This document shows, in pieces, positions 44,292-52,930 of a stretch of DNA of 64,000 nucleotides. The DNA comes from CAYFYS01 sp965202905. Its GTDB lineage: Bacteria > Pseudomonadota > Alphaproteobacteria > MPNO01. Under the pieces are notes generated by a model, which saw nothing but the letters and a program-made list of their open reading frames with translations, made no database searches and had not been told where the DNA came from. The stretch's first letter is position 1. The number at the start of each line of letters is the position of its first letter. Made by a program: the position numbers and the translations under genes. Location of the stretch: NCBI GenBank assembly GCA_965202905.1, contig OZ241868.1:2914001-2978000 (forward strand). The letters run 5' to 3'.

Positions 44292-44402
44292 TCAAGGTGC
44301 TTCAAGGCACTCCTTGAACCGCCCTTCGTCCTCGTTGCACTCAAGCTCACGGGCAGCTTCGATGAAGCGGTCCGCTTGGTTGGCGTTACCCTCCCGACTC
44401 AT
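44292..44402 (-). CDS. Very small ORF or gene fragment, 36 residues
   Basis: From an ATG at 44402 the minus strand encodes NANQADRFIEAARELECNED followed by EGRFKECLEAP and a stop at 44292-44294. The pattern A-D-R-F-x-E-A-A-R-E-L-x-C-x-E-D-E-x-x-F resembles the conserved end of longer bacterial proteins of unknown function, in which it forms a helical tail. Whether this is an independent micro-protein or the last piece of a lost gene cannot be decided. Confidence 0.4.
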   Translation of the reverse strand: MSREGNANQADRFIEAARELECNEDEGRFKECLEAP

Positions 44403-44495
44403 CGACCCGCATATCCACGATGGTGATCGTTTCATTCCGGAGAGAGCAGCACCAGGATGTGGAGCCCGGCCATCGGCCTCGCCTCCCCTCGCCGG

Positions 44496-44640
44496 CTACC
44501 CGATGCCGTACTTGCCCGGCGCGATGACGCCGTTGAGATCGAGCTGAGATCGAGCGCCGCCTTGATCGCGTTGCCGGCCCGGCCGAACGACGGCATCAGC
44601 TTTTCCATGTGCATCGCTGTGCATCGCTTGCGCGCATCGC
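44496..44640 (-). pseudogene. C-terminal remnant of an FAD-linked oxidase
   Basis: One frame reads MEKLMPSFGRAGNAIKAALD; after a shift another ends LDLNGVIAPGKYGIG and a stop at 44496. The combination I-K-x-A-L-D-x-N-G-V-I-A-P-G-K-Y-G-I is the typical C-terminus of vanillyl-alcohol-oxidase/cresol-dehydrogenase-type flavoproteins. Nothing of the FAD domain remains. It lies directly downstream of the metallo-beta-lactamase gene, suggesting that the catabolic operon once ended with this oxidase. Confidence 0.55.
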
Positions 44641-44707
44641 CTGCCGGTCGCCTGCATTGAAACCTCCGCGCCGTTCTCCGCTTCCCGACTTGTGGATGCG
44701 CCGGGCG

Positions 44708-45607
44708 TTACAGGTCGATGCGCATCAGGTCGTGCGCCATACGCAACTCGCCGGACCAGCTCCTGCGGATATCGGTGACCATTTCCTCCATCATCTCCGG
44801 ACCCATCAGCTCGACCGGCATATGCTTGCTCATGAGTTCGCGCACGATGGGCCGGGTGGAATCGAAATTCCCGAAATGGGTCGCGACCAGGCTCTTCACC
44901 CTGGCCTCGACCGCAATCTCTCCGAGTTCGGCCGGGCTTGTATGCGCCCAGGTCCCGATACCCGCTTTCGACCGGAACTCGATGGCCGATCTCGGAAAGG
45001 TGCATTCGTGGACCAGGAGATCCGCGCCCTGGGCAAGCGCGATCAGTCGGTCGCAGGGCGCCGTGTCGCCCGAAAAGACGATCGACTTGCCGTCCACGCT
45101 GTCGAGGCGGAGCCCGAAGCAGGGCGATATCTCGCGCGGGATATGCTCCACATAGCAGGCGGAAACCCGGACGAGATCGTCCTCGAAGATGAGGCCCGGC
45201 GCCATTTCCCGAACGTCCGCATGGAGCGCCCCGATGTTCGCCTGCCGCTGGGGGTACTGGGCGCGCGCCTCTATGTCCTTTCGGAATGCGCCGCGGTCGA
45301 GGTCCATCAGGGCCTCGACATAGTGCGCGGTGTCGACCGGACCGATCACCACGGGCGGCGTCCGGCGGTCGGCCATCCACGTGGTGATCATGAAACAGGC
45401 AAGGTCCGCGATGTGATCGTAGTGGAGGTGCGACAGGAACACATGGTCGACAGCCGCCGGATTGACGTTGGCCGCAACGAGTTGGTTCGTCGCGCCGTGG
45501 CCGCAATCGAACAGGTAATGCCGGCCGCGGACAGTGATCAGGATTGCGGAGTCGTGGCGGTCCGGATTCGGCATGGCCGCGCTCGAACCGAGAATGACGA
45601 CGCGCAT
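44708..45607 (-). CDS. Metallo-beta-lactamase-fold hydrolase (RNase Z/arylsulfatase-like)
   Basis: A 299-residue MBL-fold hydrolase with the dinuclear metal motif FLSHLHYDHIADL (H-x-H-x-D-H), VIGPVDTAHYVEAL, a further metal ligand in IVFSGDTAPCDRLIALA, LVHECTF, and the last His in SLVATHFGNFDS. The N-terminus VVILGSSAAMPNPDRHDSA is the RNase Z/AtsA-like type. Metabolic members of this branch hydrolyse lactones, esters or cyclic amides. It follows the TAXI-TRAP genes by 19 bases, so a hydrolytic step on the imported compound or its ring-reduced product is plausible but inferred from context. Confidence 0.85.
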   Translation of the reverse strand: MRVVILGSSAAMPNPDRHDSAILITVRGRHYLFDCGHGATNQLVAANVNPAAVDHVFLSHLHYDHIADLACFMITTWMADRRTPPVVIGPVDTAHYVEALMDLDRGAFRKDIEARAQYPQRQANIGALHADVREMAPGLIFEDDLVRVSACYVEHIPREISPCFGLRLDSVDGKSIVFSGDTAPCDRLIALAQGADLLVHECTFPRSAIEFRSKAGIGTWAHTSPAELGEIAVEARVKSLVATHFGNFDSTRPIVRELMSKHMPVELMGPEMMEEMVTDIRRSWSGELRMAHDLMRIDL

Positions 45608-45626
45608 GGTCTCCTCCCGCCCTTCC

Positions 45627-47558
45627 TCAAACGCCCCGTCGGGCGACGCGACGCTCGCCGGCGATCAGAAACGCCGCCGCCGCGGCTCCGAGGACATCGG
45701 TCCAGACCCCGCCCTGGATCGCGCCCGCCGGCACCATCAGGGCGACGCCGACGGCAACGAACAGACCGCGGCGCACCGGATCGAGGGGCCGGTAGAAAAA
45801 GCCGACGAAGCCTGCCGACACCATCCACACGCCCGCCACCGCAGTCAGGGCCGTCTGTGCGACGAGCCATACCGGCCCCTGCATCAACAACTCCGGCGCG
45901 ACGACGAACATGAAGGGGACCACATAGGCCGACCAACCGAACTGAACCGCCGCCGCGGCGGTCCTGATCGGATCCGAATTGGCGACCGTCGCGGCCGCGA
46001 ACGCCGCGATCGCAACCGGCGGCGTAATCATCGACAGCATACCGAAATACAGTGCGAACAGATGCGCCGCCGTCGGCGAGATCCCGACCTCGACCATCGC
46101 CGGCGCCACCAGCGTCGCGACCAGGAGATACACGCCCAGAGTCGGCATTCCCATGCCGAGGATGATCGAGATGACCGCCGCCATGGCGAGGATCAGCAAC
46201 AGGTTGCCGCCGGCGAACTGAACCAGCGACTGGGTCATCGCGAAGCCCAGCCCGGTGATGTTCAGCACCCCGATGACGATGCCGGCCATGGCGCCGATCA
46301 TGATGAGCTGAACGACCAGCGCCCCCGTCTCGGCGAGCGCGCGAACCGGCGCCAGGACATCCATCCGTTCGCCCCGGTAGCCGAGCAGGAGACCGATGGG
46401 AAGCAGGCTGACGGATGCCCAGAGGGCCGAGGCCTGGGGCAGCAGGTTGAAGCCGAACAGGCAGACAATGATCACCGCGAAGGGGACGACATACGGCCAG
46501 CCGGATTTGAAGACCGGCCAGCGGGGCGGAACCTGGCTCTGGTCGACCGGTTCGAGCCCGTCCCGCGCCGCGACGAGATCGGTCTGAATGAACAGGGCCG
46601 CATAGTAGAGGACCGCCGGGATCAGCGCCGCGAGGACGACATCGCGATAGGCGATCTCCAGAAACTCGGCCATCAGGAAGGCCGCCGCACCCATCATCGG
46701 CGGCATCAGTTGCCCGCCGGTCGACGCCACCGCCTCGATCGCGCCGGCCTGTTCCGGACGGTAGCCGCCCTTGGACATCAGCGGGATCGTTATGACGCCC
46801 GTCGAGACGACATTCGAGACCGCGCTGCCCGAGATCGACCCGAACAGCGACGAAGCGGTCACGGCGATCTTCGCCGACCCGCCCCTGTACCCGCCCATCA
46901 GGGCCGCCGAGATATCGGTAAAAAAGCGCGATCCGCCCGACATGCCGAGCAGCGTGCCGAAATAGATGAAGGTGATCACGATGGTGGTCGAGACCCGGAG
47001 GGGAAACCCGACCAGCCCATTGGAATCGAGGCCGGCATAGATGAACAACCGCTCGATCCCCACCTCCTCGCCCTGAAAATCGCCCGGGACGTAATGTCCG
47101 AACAGGCCGAAGACGACGAAGAACGACATGAAGCCGAACAGCACGTTGCCCGCCGTGCGCCGCAGGCCTTCGGCGACGATGCACACGATGATCACGCCGA
47201 CCACGACGGCGTCGGTCGGGTTCTCCGCCATGGACTCGAAGATGGGCTCGTAATACCAGGCGGCATAGAAACAGACCGCCGCGCCGACGGCGGCGATGAC
47301 CGCGTCATGCCACGGGACGCGGATGCGAGGCGCCCCCTTACGCCCCGGCTTGAGGAGGAACAGCGCCGCGATCCCGACGCCGAGATAGACGAGGAGACGC
47401 GCTTCCGGATAGGGGGCGTAGCCGACGAGCTCGCCGACCGACCCCGCTTCGGCGAGCGCCGCGAGGGTCAGGAGGCCGGCCAGCCCGCGCCCGAGGACGC
47501 GAACCGGCCAGCGCGCTTGCGGTTCTTCCTTCGCGGTCGCGCCGTCGGGCCCGGGCAC
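45627..47558 (-). CDS. TRAP transporter fused permease (DctQM type)
   Basis: A 643-residue inner-membrane protein with about 16 hydrophobic segments. The N-terminal part corresponds to the small DctQ-type subunit; the rest is a DctM-type channel with FGSISGSAVSNVVSTGVITI, ATGGQLMPPMMGAAAFLMAE-like ASTGGQLMPPMMGAAAF, and GMGMPTLGVYLLVATLVAPA. This fused form belongs with TAXI-type receptors, and the TAXI gene lies 12 bases upstream. It should import a small organic acid with sodium or proton coupling. Confidence 0.93.
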   Translation of the reverse strand: MPGPDGATAKEEPQARWPVRVLGRGLAGLLTLAALAEAGSVGELVGYAPYPEARLLVYLGVGIAALFLLKPGRKGAPRIRVPWHDAVIAAVGAAVCFYAAWYYEPIFESMAENPTDAVVVGVIIVCIVAEGLRRTAGNVLFGFMSFFVVFGLFGHYVPGDFQGEEVGIERLFIYAGLDSNGLVGFPLRVSTTIVITFIYFGTLLGMSGGSRFFTDISAALMGGYRGGSAKIAVTASSLFGSISGSAVSNVVSTGVITIPLMSKGGYRPEQAGAIEAVASTGGQLMPPMMGAAAFLMAEFLEIAYRDVVLAALIPAVLYYAALFIQTDLVAARDGLEPVDQSQVPPRWPVFKSGWPYVVPFAVIIVCLFGFNLLPQASALWASVSLLPIGLLLGYRGERMDVLAPVRALAETGALVVQLIMIGAMAGIVIGVLNITGLGFAMTQSLVQFAGGNLLLILAMAAVISIILGMGMPTLGVYLLVATLVAPAMVEVGISPTAAHLFALYFGMLSMITPPVAIAAFAAATVANSDPIRTAAAAVQFGWSAYVVPFMFVVAPELLMQGPVWLVAQTALTAVAGVWMVSAGFVGFFYRPLDPVRRGLFVAVGVALMVPAGAIQGGVWTDVLGAAAAAFLIAGERRVARRGV

Positions 47559-47570
47559 GCCGGGCTTCCG

Positions 47571-48521
47571 TTACATCAGGCCCGCTTCCTTGAAGAACTT
47601 CCTGGCGCCCTCATGGTAGGGCACACCCAGATCGCGGTTGATCTTCGCCGGATCGAAGCCGCTAAACGCCTTGTGCGACGCGACCAGCTTCTGCTTGTTC
47701 GCGTATAACGCCTTCACCACCTTGTAAACCAGTTCGTTGGGCGTCTTGACGCCCGCATTGACGATGAACGGCGCGACCAGGGCGTTGGTCGGTCCTTCCA
47801 CGCCCGGAAAACCCGGCCCCGGCATGACGGTCCCGATGACCGCGCCGGGCGCGATGGCCTGGAGGATCTTCTGAGTCTCCGCGTTCTTCTCCGCGGACAG
47901 CACCCGGATGCCCCCAACCGCCGCATGCGCCTGGCGGGTCTTGCCCGAAGACAGGGAGAAGTTCGCCGCGTCGACCTTGCCCTCCATGAACGCCTCGACC
48001 CCGCGCACACCGTTGGGAACCGGAAAAGCCTTGACGTCCTTTGGGGTCACGCCGGCGGTCGCCATCATGGCTCTCGCGAACAGAGCCGCAATCTTCTGCT
48101 TGGTGTATTTGGAGGGCAGCCGCTTGCCTCTCAGATCCGCGATCGTCCGGATCTCGGAGTCCTTGCGGACATACCAGCCGACGACGAGAGGAAACAGGGA
48201 CGCCGCCATGCGGACATCGTCCTGCTTCTTGCCCTTGAACATCGCCCCGCCCTGGCGTGCGAATGCGGTGACGACACTGACCGATATGGTGAAGTCGAGA
48301 CGCCCCTTGTCGAGCAGCGGCAGCGTCACCACCGGGCCGCCCTGCGGTACGACCCGCATCTTCACGCCGGCCTCCTCGATCGCCACGCGCGCGACCCCGG
48401 CCCCGGCCGCGTAAGCGAGCGAACCTTGCGGGTTGGTGCCGATGCTCACGGTCTGCGCCCCGGCGGCGCTTGCCGCGACGCCGCCTGCAACCGCTCCGCA
48501 GATCATCACTCTCGGATTCAT
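47571..48521 (-). CDS. TAXI-family TRAP solute-binding protein
   Basis: Periplasmic receptor for the fused TRAP permease, 316 residues, with a signal peptide (MICGAVAGGVAASAAGAQTV). The mature protein has the TAXI pattern SIGTNPQGSLAYAAGAGVAR, AIEEAG-like VAIEEAGVKMRVVPQGGPV, GKRLPSKYTKQKIAALF and a lysine-rich end. TAXI ligands known elsewhere are glutamate, 2-oxoglutarate and other acids; this one's ligand is unknown. A 175-base gap separates it from the upstream reductase-like gene, and a TTAAGG-rich stretch lies in front of it. Confidence 0.9.
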   Translation of the reverse strand: MNPRVMICGAVAGGVAASAAGAQTVSIGTNPQGSLAYAAGAGVARVAIEEAGVKMRVVPQGGPVVTLPLLDKGRLDFTISVSVVTAFARQGGAMFKGKKQDDVRMAASLFPLVVGWYVRKDSEIRTIADLRGKRLPSKYTKQKIAALFARAMMATAGVTPKDVKAFPVPNGVRGVEAFMEGKVDAANFSLSSGKTRQAHAAVGGIRVLSAEKNAETQKILQAIAPGAVIGTVMPGPGFPGVEGPTNALVAPFIVNAGVKTPNELVYKVVKALYANKQKLVASHKAFSGFDPAKINRDLGVPYHEGARKFFKEAGLM

Positions 48522-48534
48522 CGCGAGTCCCTCT

Positions 48535-48560
48535 CCTTACCTTAACCTTAACCTTACCTT
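48535..48560 (-). repeat. Tandem AAGGTTA/AAGGTAA-like hexamers before the TAXI gene
   Basis: Read on the minus strand, four near-copies of AAGGTA or AAGGTT stand in a row 14-39 bases before the ATG at 48521. The last AAGGAGAGG-like piece provides the ribosome-binding site. Slippage in such an array would change spacing to the start and could tune translation. Confidence 0.5.
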
Positions 48561-48696
48561 CCGCCGCGGCCGACCGTCCGGCGCGGCGCCCTGCTTCTAC
48601 TAACACGGCGGCGAAGACCCGGCCAGCCGAGGCGTCGATGTCGCGAACGACCTCGCGGGATCGGCCCGCCGCCGGCCGGGTGGCGCCCCCCGGTCC

Positions 48697-50163
48697 TTAC
48701 GCCCCTTCGATCCTGCCGCGTTCGTCCATCGGCCAGGGGTTGGCCGGGCGCTGGGGCTCGGAGCGGACGGGGCGCCTTGCCATGGCTTCGTCGAGGGTGA
48801 CGATCGCATCGCCGTAGCCGCCGAAACCCAGGAACTCATCGCGCGGCATGGTGAACTCGATGGGCGCGACCAGCGCGGGGGTGGGCACGTAGCCGAAGGC
48901 GTCGTCCGGCATACTGGTGACGTCGAGCATCACGGTGATGCCTCCGCCGGGCCAGACATAGACCGGCGCGCCGCCGCACGTCACCCGCGTCGCGTTGCGC
49001 TTGATCGAGCGAGTCAGGCGGACCGGGTTCACCGTCACTCCCGCGCGCAGGCTTCCGCCGGCGCCGCCCATGAACAGGACGCTGGAAAGCGCCGGTTCGC
49101 AGTTCTCGCCGATGCGGTCGACCACGACCTGGAGATCGGCGGGCATTGGGGCTTCGGCGGGCTTCAGGTCGTCATCGAGCTCGAAATAGGCCGCATCCTG
49201 GCCGGTGGTCGAGACCATCAGGAGCTTGAGGCCGGGCCAGGCGGTCTTGTCGTCGATCTTTTCGATGATGGTCAGCGGGTCGGTCACGTCGGTGCCGCCC
49301 CAGCCGCCGCCGTGCTCGGCGACCTGGAAGTAGCGCCCTGGTGTCGAGCGTCGGCCGCGCACCCGGATGCCGGCGGGCGGCATGTCCAGGAACTTGCCGG
49401 ACTGGTGCTCGGTCAACACGCCCGTGATGTGGTCGTCGACCACGATCACCTCGTCGACATGGCCGCGCCATTGCGGGGCGAAGATGCCGATGGTGGCCGA
49501 GCCGCAGCCGACCCGCATGCGCTCTTCCTGGTCGCCGTCGATGATCGGCGGCTTGCCGGCCTGAATGGTAAGCCTCGCGCCGCCGTCGACGGTCGCCTCG
49601 ACCGGCTCCTTGTTGCACAGCGCGAGCATCGCCGCGCAGGTGACGTTGCCTTCCTTCCTGGAGCCGCCGGTCAGATGCCGCACGCCGCCGATCGCCAGCA
49701 TCTGCGAGCCGTACTCCGCCGTCGTCACATGGCCGATCTGCTCGCCGTCGACCCGGACCGCCGCCGGTTCGGGGCCGATATAGCGGTCGGTGTCGATCTT
49801 GATCTTGACCCCGCAATAGGAAAACACGCCTTCGCTGACGACGGTGACCATGTCGACGCCTTCGTGCTCGGAGGACACGATGAAGGGTGCCGGCTTGTAG
49901 TCGGGATAGGTCGTCGTCGCCCCGACGCCGGTGACGAACACCGGCTTGCCGGAGCGCACCAGCGAGCCGTCCCACATCTCGGCCGCGGTCAGGAACGGCA
50001 CCAGCCCGCCCTCGTCGCCGGCCACCTTCCGGGTGACCAGCAGAGGGTCCACGCGGGTCAGCACGCCATCGGTATTGCCGTAGCGGTCGCAGGCGCCGGT
50101 CTTGCCGGGCCGTATGCGGCAGAGCACCGGGCACGCATCGCAGGTGACGATCCGATCGTCCAT
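48697..50163 (-). CDS. 6-hydroxynicotinate reductase-like iron-sulfur protein
   Basis: A 488-residue protein of the group annotated from Eubacterium barkeri Hnr, the ferredoxin-dependent 6-hydroxynicotinate reductase. An N-terminal Cys cluster CDACPVLCRIRPGKTGACDR (C-x2-C-x3-C-x8-C) suits an FeS centre. Further conserved-looking stretches are SEGVFSYCGVKIKIDTDRYI, GCGSATIGIFAPQWRGHVDE, HGGGWGGTDVTDP and TRVTCGGAPVYVWPGGGITV. The start is the ATG at 50163, 4 bases after the hydroxylase stop, indicating translational coupling. If the analogy holds, it reduces an aromatic or N-heterocyclic ring after hydroxylation using reduced ferredoxin. Function in proteobacteria is not established to my knowledge; many close homologues carry the name by similarity only. 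Confidence 0.65.
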   Translation of the reverse strand: MDDRIVTCDACPVLCRIRPGKTGACDRYGNTDGVLTRVDPLLVTRKVAGDEGGLVPFLTAAEMWDGSLVRSGKPVFVTGVGATTTYPDYKPAPFIVSSEHEGVDMVTVVSEGVFSYCGVKIKIDTDRYIGPEPAAVRVDGEQIGHVTTAEYGSQMLAIGGVRHLTGGSRKEGNVTCAAMLALCNKEPVEATVDGGARLTIQAGKPPIIDGDQEERMRVGCGSATIGIFAPQWRGHVDEVIVVDDHITGVLTEHQSGKFLDMPPAGIRVRGRRSTPGRYFQVAEHGGGWGGTDVTDPLTIIEKIDDKTAWPGLKLLMVSTTGQDAAYFELDDDLKPAEAPMPADLQVVVDRIGENCEPALSSVLFMGGAGGSLRAGVTVNPVRLTRSIKRNATRVTCGGAPVYVWPGGGITVMLDVTSMPDDAFGYVPTPALVAPIEFTMPRDEFLGFGGYGDAIVTLDEAMARRPVRSEPQRPANPWPMDERGRIEGA

Positions 50164-50167
50164 CGTC

Positions 50168-52930
50168 TCACCCCTTCCTTGCCCCGTTATGCGCCAGGAT
50201 CGCCGCGCGCACCCGGTCGGGCGTCGCCGGCGCCCGGGTGAGCCGGACGCCGGTCGCGTGATGGATCGCCCCGAAGATCGCCGGCGGCGTGGCGATCAGG
50301 GTCGGCTCGCCGATTCCCTTGGCGCCCCACGGGCCGGTGGGCTCGGGGTCCTCGACGACGACATATTCGATCTCGGGCATGTCGCCGATCGTCGGGATCA
50401 GGTAGTCGTGCAAGTTCTCGGTCCGGCCGGGGACGAACTCCTCCATTAGCGCGAGCCCCAGGCCCTGGGCCACGCCGCCGTCGATCTGGCCCTCGACCTG
50501 CTGCGGGTTGAGTGAGCGGCCGACATCGTGGGCGGCGACCATCCGGCGGACCTTGACCGTGCCGAGCGCCGTGTCGACCTCGACCTCGGCAAGGTGGGCG
50601 GCAAAGGCATAGGTCGCATACGGCGCGCCCTGGCCGTTCGCGTCCGAGGGCCCGGTCGGTGGATCGAAGGTCCCCTCGCCCACCAGCACGTCCTCCCCGC
50701 GGGTAAGCGCGAGGCCCGTCAGGTCGATCTCGCGGGCCGCATCGCCGTCGCGCAGGATGAGCCCGCCTTGGCCGAATTCGATCCCGGCGCCGTCGCCGAC
50801 ATTGGCCAGCCGTAGAATCCGGCGCCGCAAATCCTCTCCCGCGCGCTTGGCCGCGTTGCCCGAGATGTAGGCCTGGCGTGAGGCCGAGGTCTTGCCGGCA
50901 TCGGCGGTCCGGTCGGTGTCGCCCCAGACCAGCGCGATCTTGTTCATGTCGATGCCGAGCCCGTCGGCCGCGCATTGGACCAGGATGGTGTTGGTCCCCT
51001 GGCCGATGTCCTGGGCGCCGGAATACAGCGTCACCGCGCCGTCGCGCGCAACGCCCAGATGCATGGTCGAGGGGTTGGCCATCGAGGTGTTGCCGCAGCC
51101 ATACCACATGCAGCCCAGCCCGACGCCGCGGCGCAGGATGCCCGCAGCGGCAGCGTTGAACGACTCCGCCTCGTCCCTGTACCGGCGCCAGAAGGGCCGG
51201 AGCCCGTCGAGACACGCGGCGAGCCCGCAGCTTGCCTTCATCACCTGGCCGGTCGCGGTCTCGTCTCCCACCCGGAGCGCGTTCGCGTGGCGGAACTCGA
51301 GCGCGTCGATGCCGCATTTCTCGGCCATCATGTCCATCAGCATGTCATGCAAAAGCGCCGCCTGCGGCACGCCGAAGCCGCGGAAGGCGCCGGCGGGGGT
51401 CTCGTTGGTGTAGACCCCGCACGAGGTCGCGGTGACCGCTGGCACGCGATACGGCCCGGTCGCATGCACCGGCACGCGGTCCTTCACCGTCAGCCCGAAG
51501 GAGACATAGGCCCCTGTGTTGAAGTCGCCGTGGAACTTGTAGGCGGTCAGCTTGCCTTCGGCGGTGCAGCCGTAGACGCCGCGGGTGCGCGAAGGGTGGC
51601 GCTTGGTCGAGGACGCCATCGATTCGATGCGGTTGTAGACCGCGCGCACCGGCCGGTCGAGGTTCCAGGCCGCGACCGCGAGCAGCGGCTGGACCGACAG
51701 GTCGATCTTGCCGCCGAATCCGCCGCCGCAGGCCGTCGGCAGGACATGGACGTCGTGGTTCGCGACGCCGAGAATGTTGGCGAGCTCGTCGCGGTCCATG
51801 TGCGGCGCCTGGGTGGTGGCCGCGATCTCCAGCCGGTCGCCGACGCGACGCGCCCAGCCGGCCTCGGGCTCGATATAGGCGTGCTCGACAAAGGTGGTCT
51901 CGAAGCTGCCCTCGACCACGATGTCCGAGGACGCGAGCGCCGCATCGGCGTCGCCCTTCTTCACCAAGCCGCGCGCCATGACGTTGTCGTCCCGGTCCGC
52001 ATGGACGATCGGCGCGCCGTCCGCGAGCGCCTGGTCGAGACCGTGAACGCACGCACGCACTTGGTAGTCGATCGGCACGTCCTCGTCGCGGATGCCGTGG
52101 ACCGACGCCTGATCGCCGACCAGCGCCAGCACGGCCTCGCCGCGGTAGCGCACCTCTCGCTCGGCGAGGATCGGCTGGTCCTTGACCGTCGGATAGACGC
52201 CGAAGCCGTTGACGGCGGGTATGTCGGCGGCGGTAATCACCCGCACCAGGCCGGGGTGCCTGTGGAACAGCGGTCCAAGCTCGCCAATGACGAACGTCGC
52301 GCTCCAGTGGGGCGAGCGCACGGCGCGCAGCCACAAGGCGTCGTCGGGCGCCTGGTCGGCGCCGAACAGCTCGGTGCCGTCGACCTTGCGCCGCCCGTCG
52401 GTCTTGGGCACCCGCGCGCCGACCGCTTCGCCGACGCCGGGGCTGTCGAGCCCGATGCCGTTGGGCTCGATCACGTGTCGGACGGCCTGGACGATCTTCT
52501 TGTATCCGGTGCAGCGGCAGAGCACGCCGCCCAGCGCGTCGTTGATCGCCGCCTCGTCGGGCGAGTCCTCACGGCTCAAGAGGTCGGCCGCGGCCATCAG
52601 CATCCCTGGTGTGCAGATCCCGCACTGTGCCGCGCCGAGCAGGTAGAAGGAGTCCTGGAGCGCGGCCATGCGGCCGCCGGCATCGGCCAGGCCCTCGACC
52701 GTCAGCAGGTCGCGGCCCGCGACCTGTCCCACCGGCGTCATGCAGGAGCAGACCTGCCGTCCGTCGAGCAGCACCGTGCAGGCGCCGCAATCCCCGGCGT
52801 CGCAGCCGATTTTGGTGCCGGTGAGCGCCAGTTCCTCGCGCAATACCTGGGCCAGCCTGCGGATCGGCTCGGCGCTGATTTCGGCGGGCCTGCCGTTGAG
52901 CGTGAAGGCGATCTTCCCGGATGCGGTCAT
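50168..52930 (-). CDS. Molybdenum hydroxylase, fused iron-sulfur and molybdopterin subunits
   Basis: A 920-residue xanthine dehydrogenase-family protein. Residues 1-160 hold both [2Fe-2S] domains: KIGCDAGDCGACTVLLDGRQ with a further Cys, and AQCGICTPGMLMAAADL with GGVLCRCTGYKKI. The remainder is the molybdopterin part, with ACGGGFGGKIDLSVQPLLAV, PAGAFRGFGVPQAALLHDML and the catalytic Glu in AKGIGEPTLIATPPAIFGAI. The usual separate small FeS subunit is thus fused to the large one. The ATG at 52930 overlaps the FAD-subunit stop. It would hydroxylate an aromatic ring next to N or a related C-H with water. The substrate is unknown; nicotinate or a hydroxylated aromatic acid is suggested by the neighbours. 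Confidence 0.9.
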   Translation of the reverse strand: MTASGKIAFTLNGRPAEISAEPIRRLAQVLREELALTGTKIGCDAGDCGACTVLLDGRQVCSCMTPVGQVAGRDLLTVEGLADAGGRMAALQDSFYLLGAAQCGICTPGMLMAAADLLSREDSPDEAAINDALGGVLCRCTGYKKIVQAVRHVIEPNGIGLDSPGVGEAVGARVPKTDGRRKVDGTELFGADQAPDDALWLRAVRSPHWSATFVIGELGPLFHRHPGLVRVITAADIPAVNGFGVYPTVKDQPILAEREVRYRGEAVLALVGDQASVHGIRDEDVPIDYQVRACVHGLDQALADGAPIVHADRDDNVMARGLVKKGDADAALASSDIVVEGSFETTFVEHAYIEPEAGWARRVGDRLEIAATTQAPHMDRDELANILGVANHDVHVLPTACGGGFGGKIDLSVQPLLAVAAWNLDRPVRAVYNRIESMASSTKRHPSRTRGVYGCTAEGKLTAYKFHGDFNTGAYVSFGLTVKDRVPVHATGPYRVPAVTATSCGVYTNETPAGAFRGFGVPQAALLHDMLMDMMAEKCGIDALEFRHANALRVGDETATGQVMKASCGLAACLDGLRPFWRRYRDEAESFNAAAAGILRRGVGLGCMWYGCGNTSMANPSTMHLGVARDGAVTLYSGAQDIGQGTNTILVQCAADGLGIDMNKIALVWGDTDRTADAGKTSASRQAYISGNAAKRAGEDLRRRILRLANVGDGAGIEFGQGGLILRDGDAAREIDLTGLALTRGEDVLVGEGTFDPPTGPSDANGQGAPYATYAFAAHLAEVEVDTALGTVKVRRMVAAHDVGRSLNPQQVEGQIDGGVAQGLGLALMEEFVPGRTENLHDYLIPTIGDMPEIEYVVVEDPEPTGPWGAKGIGEPTLIATPPAIFGAIHHATGVRLTRAPATPDRVRAAILAHNGARKG

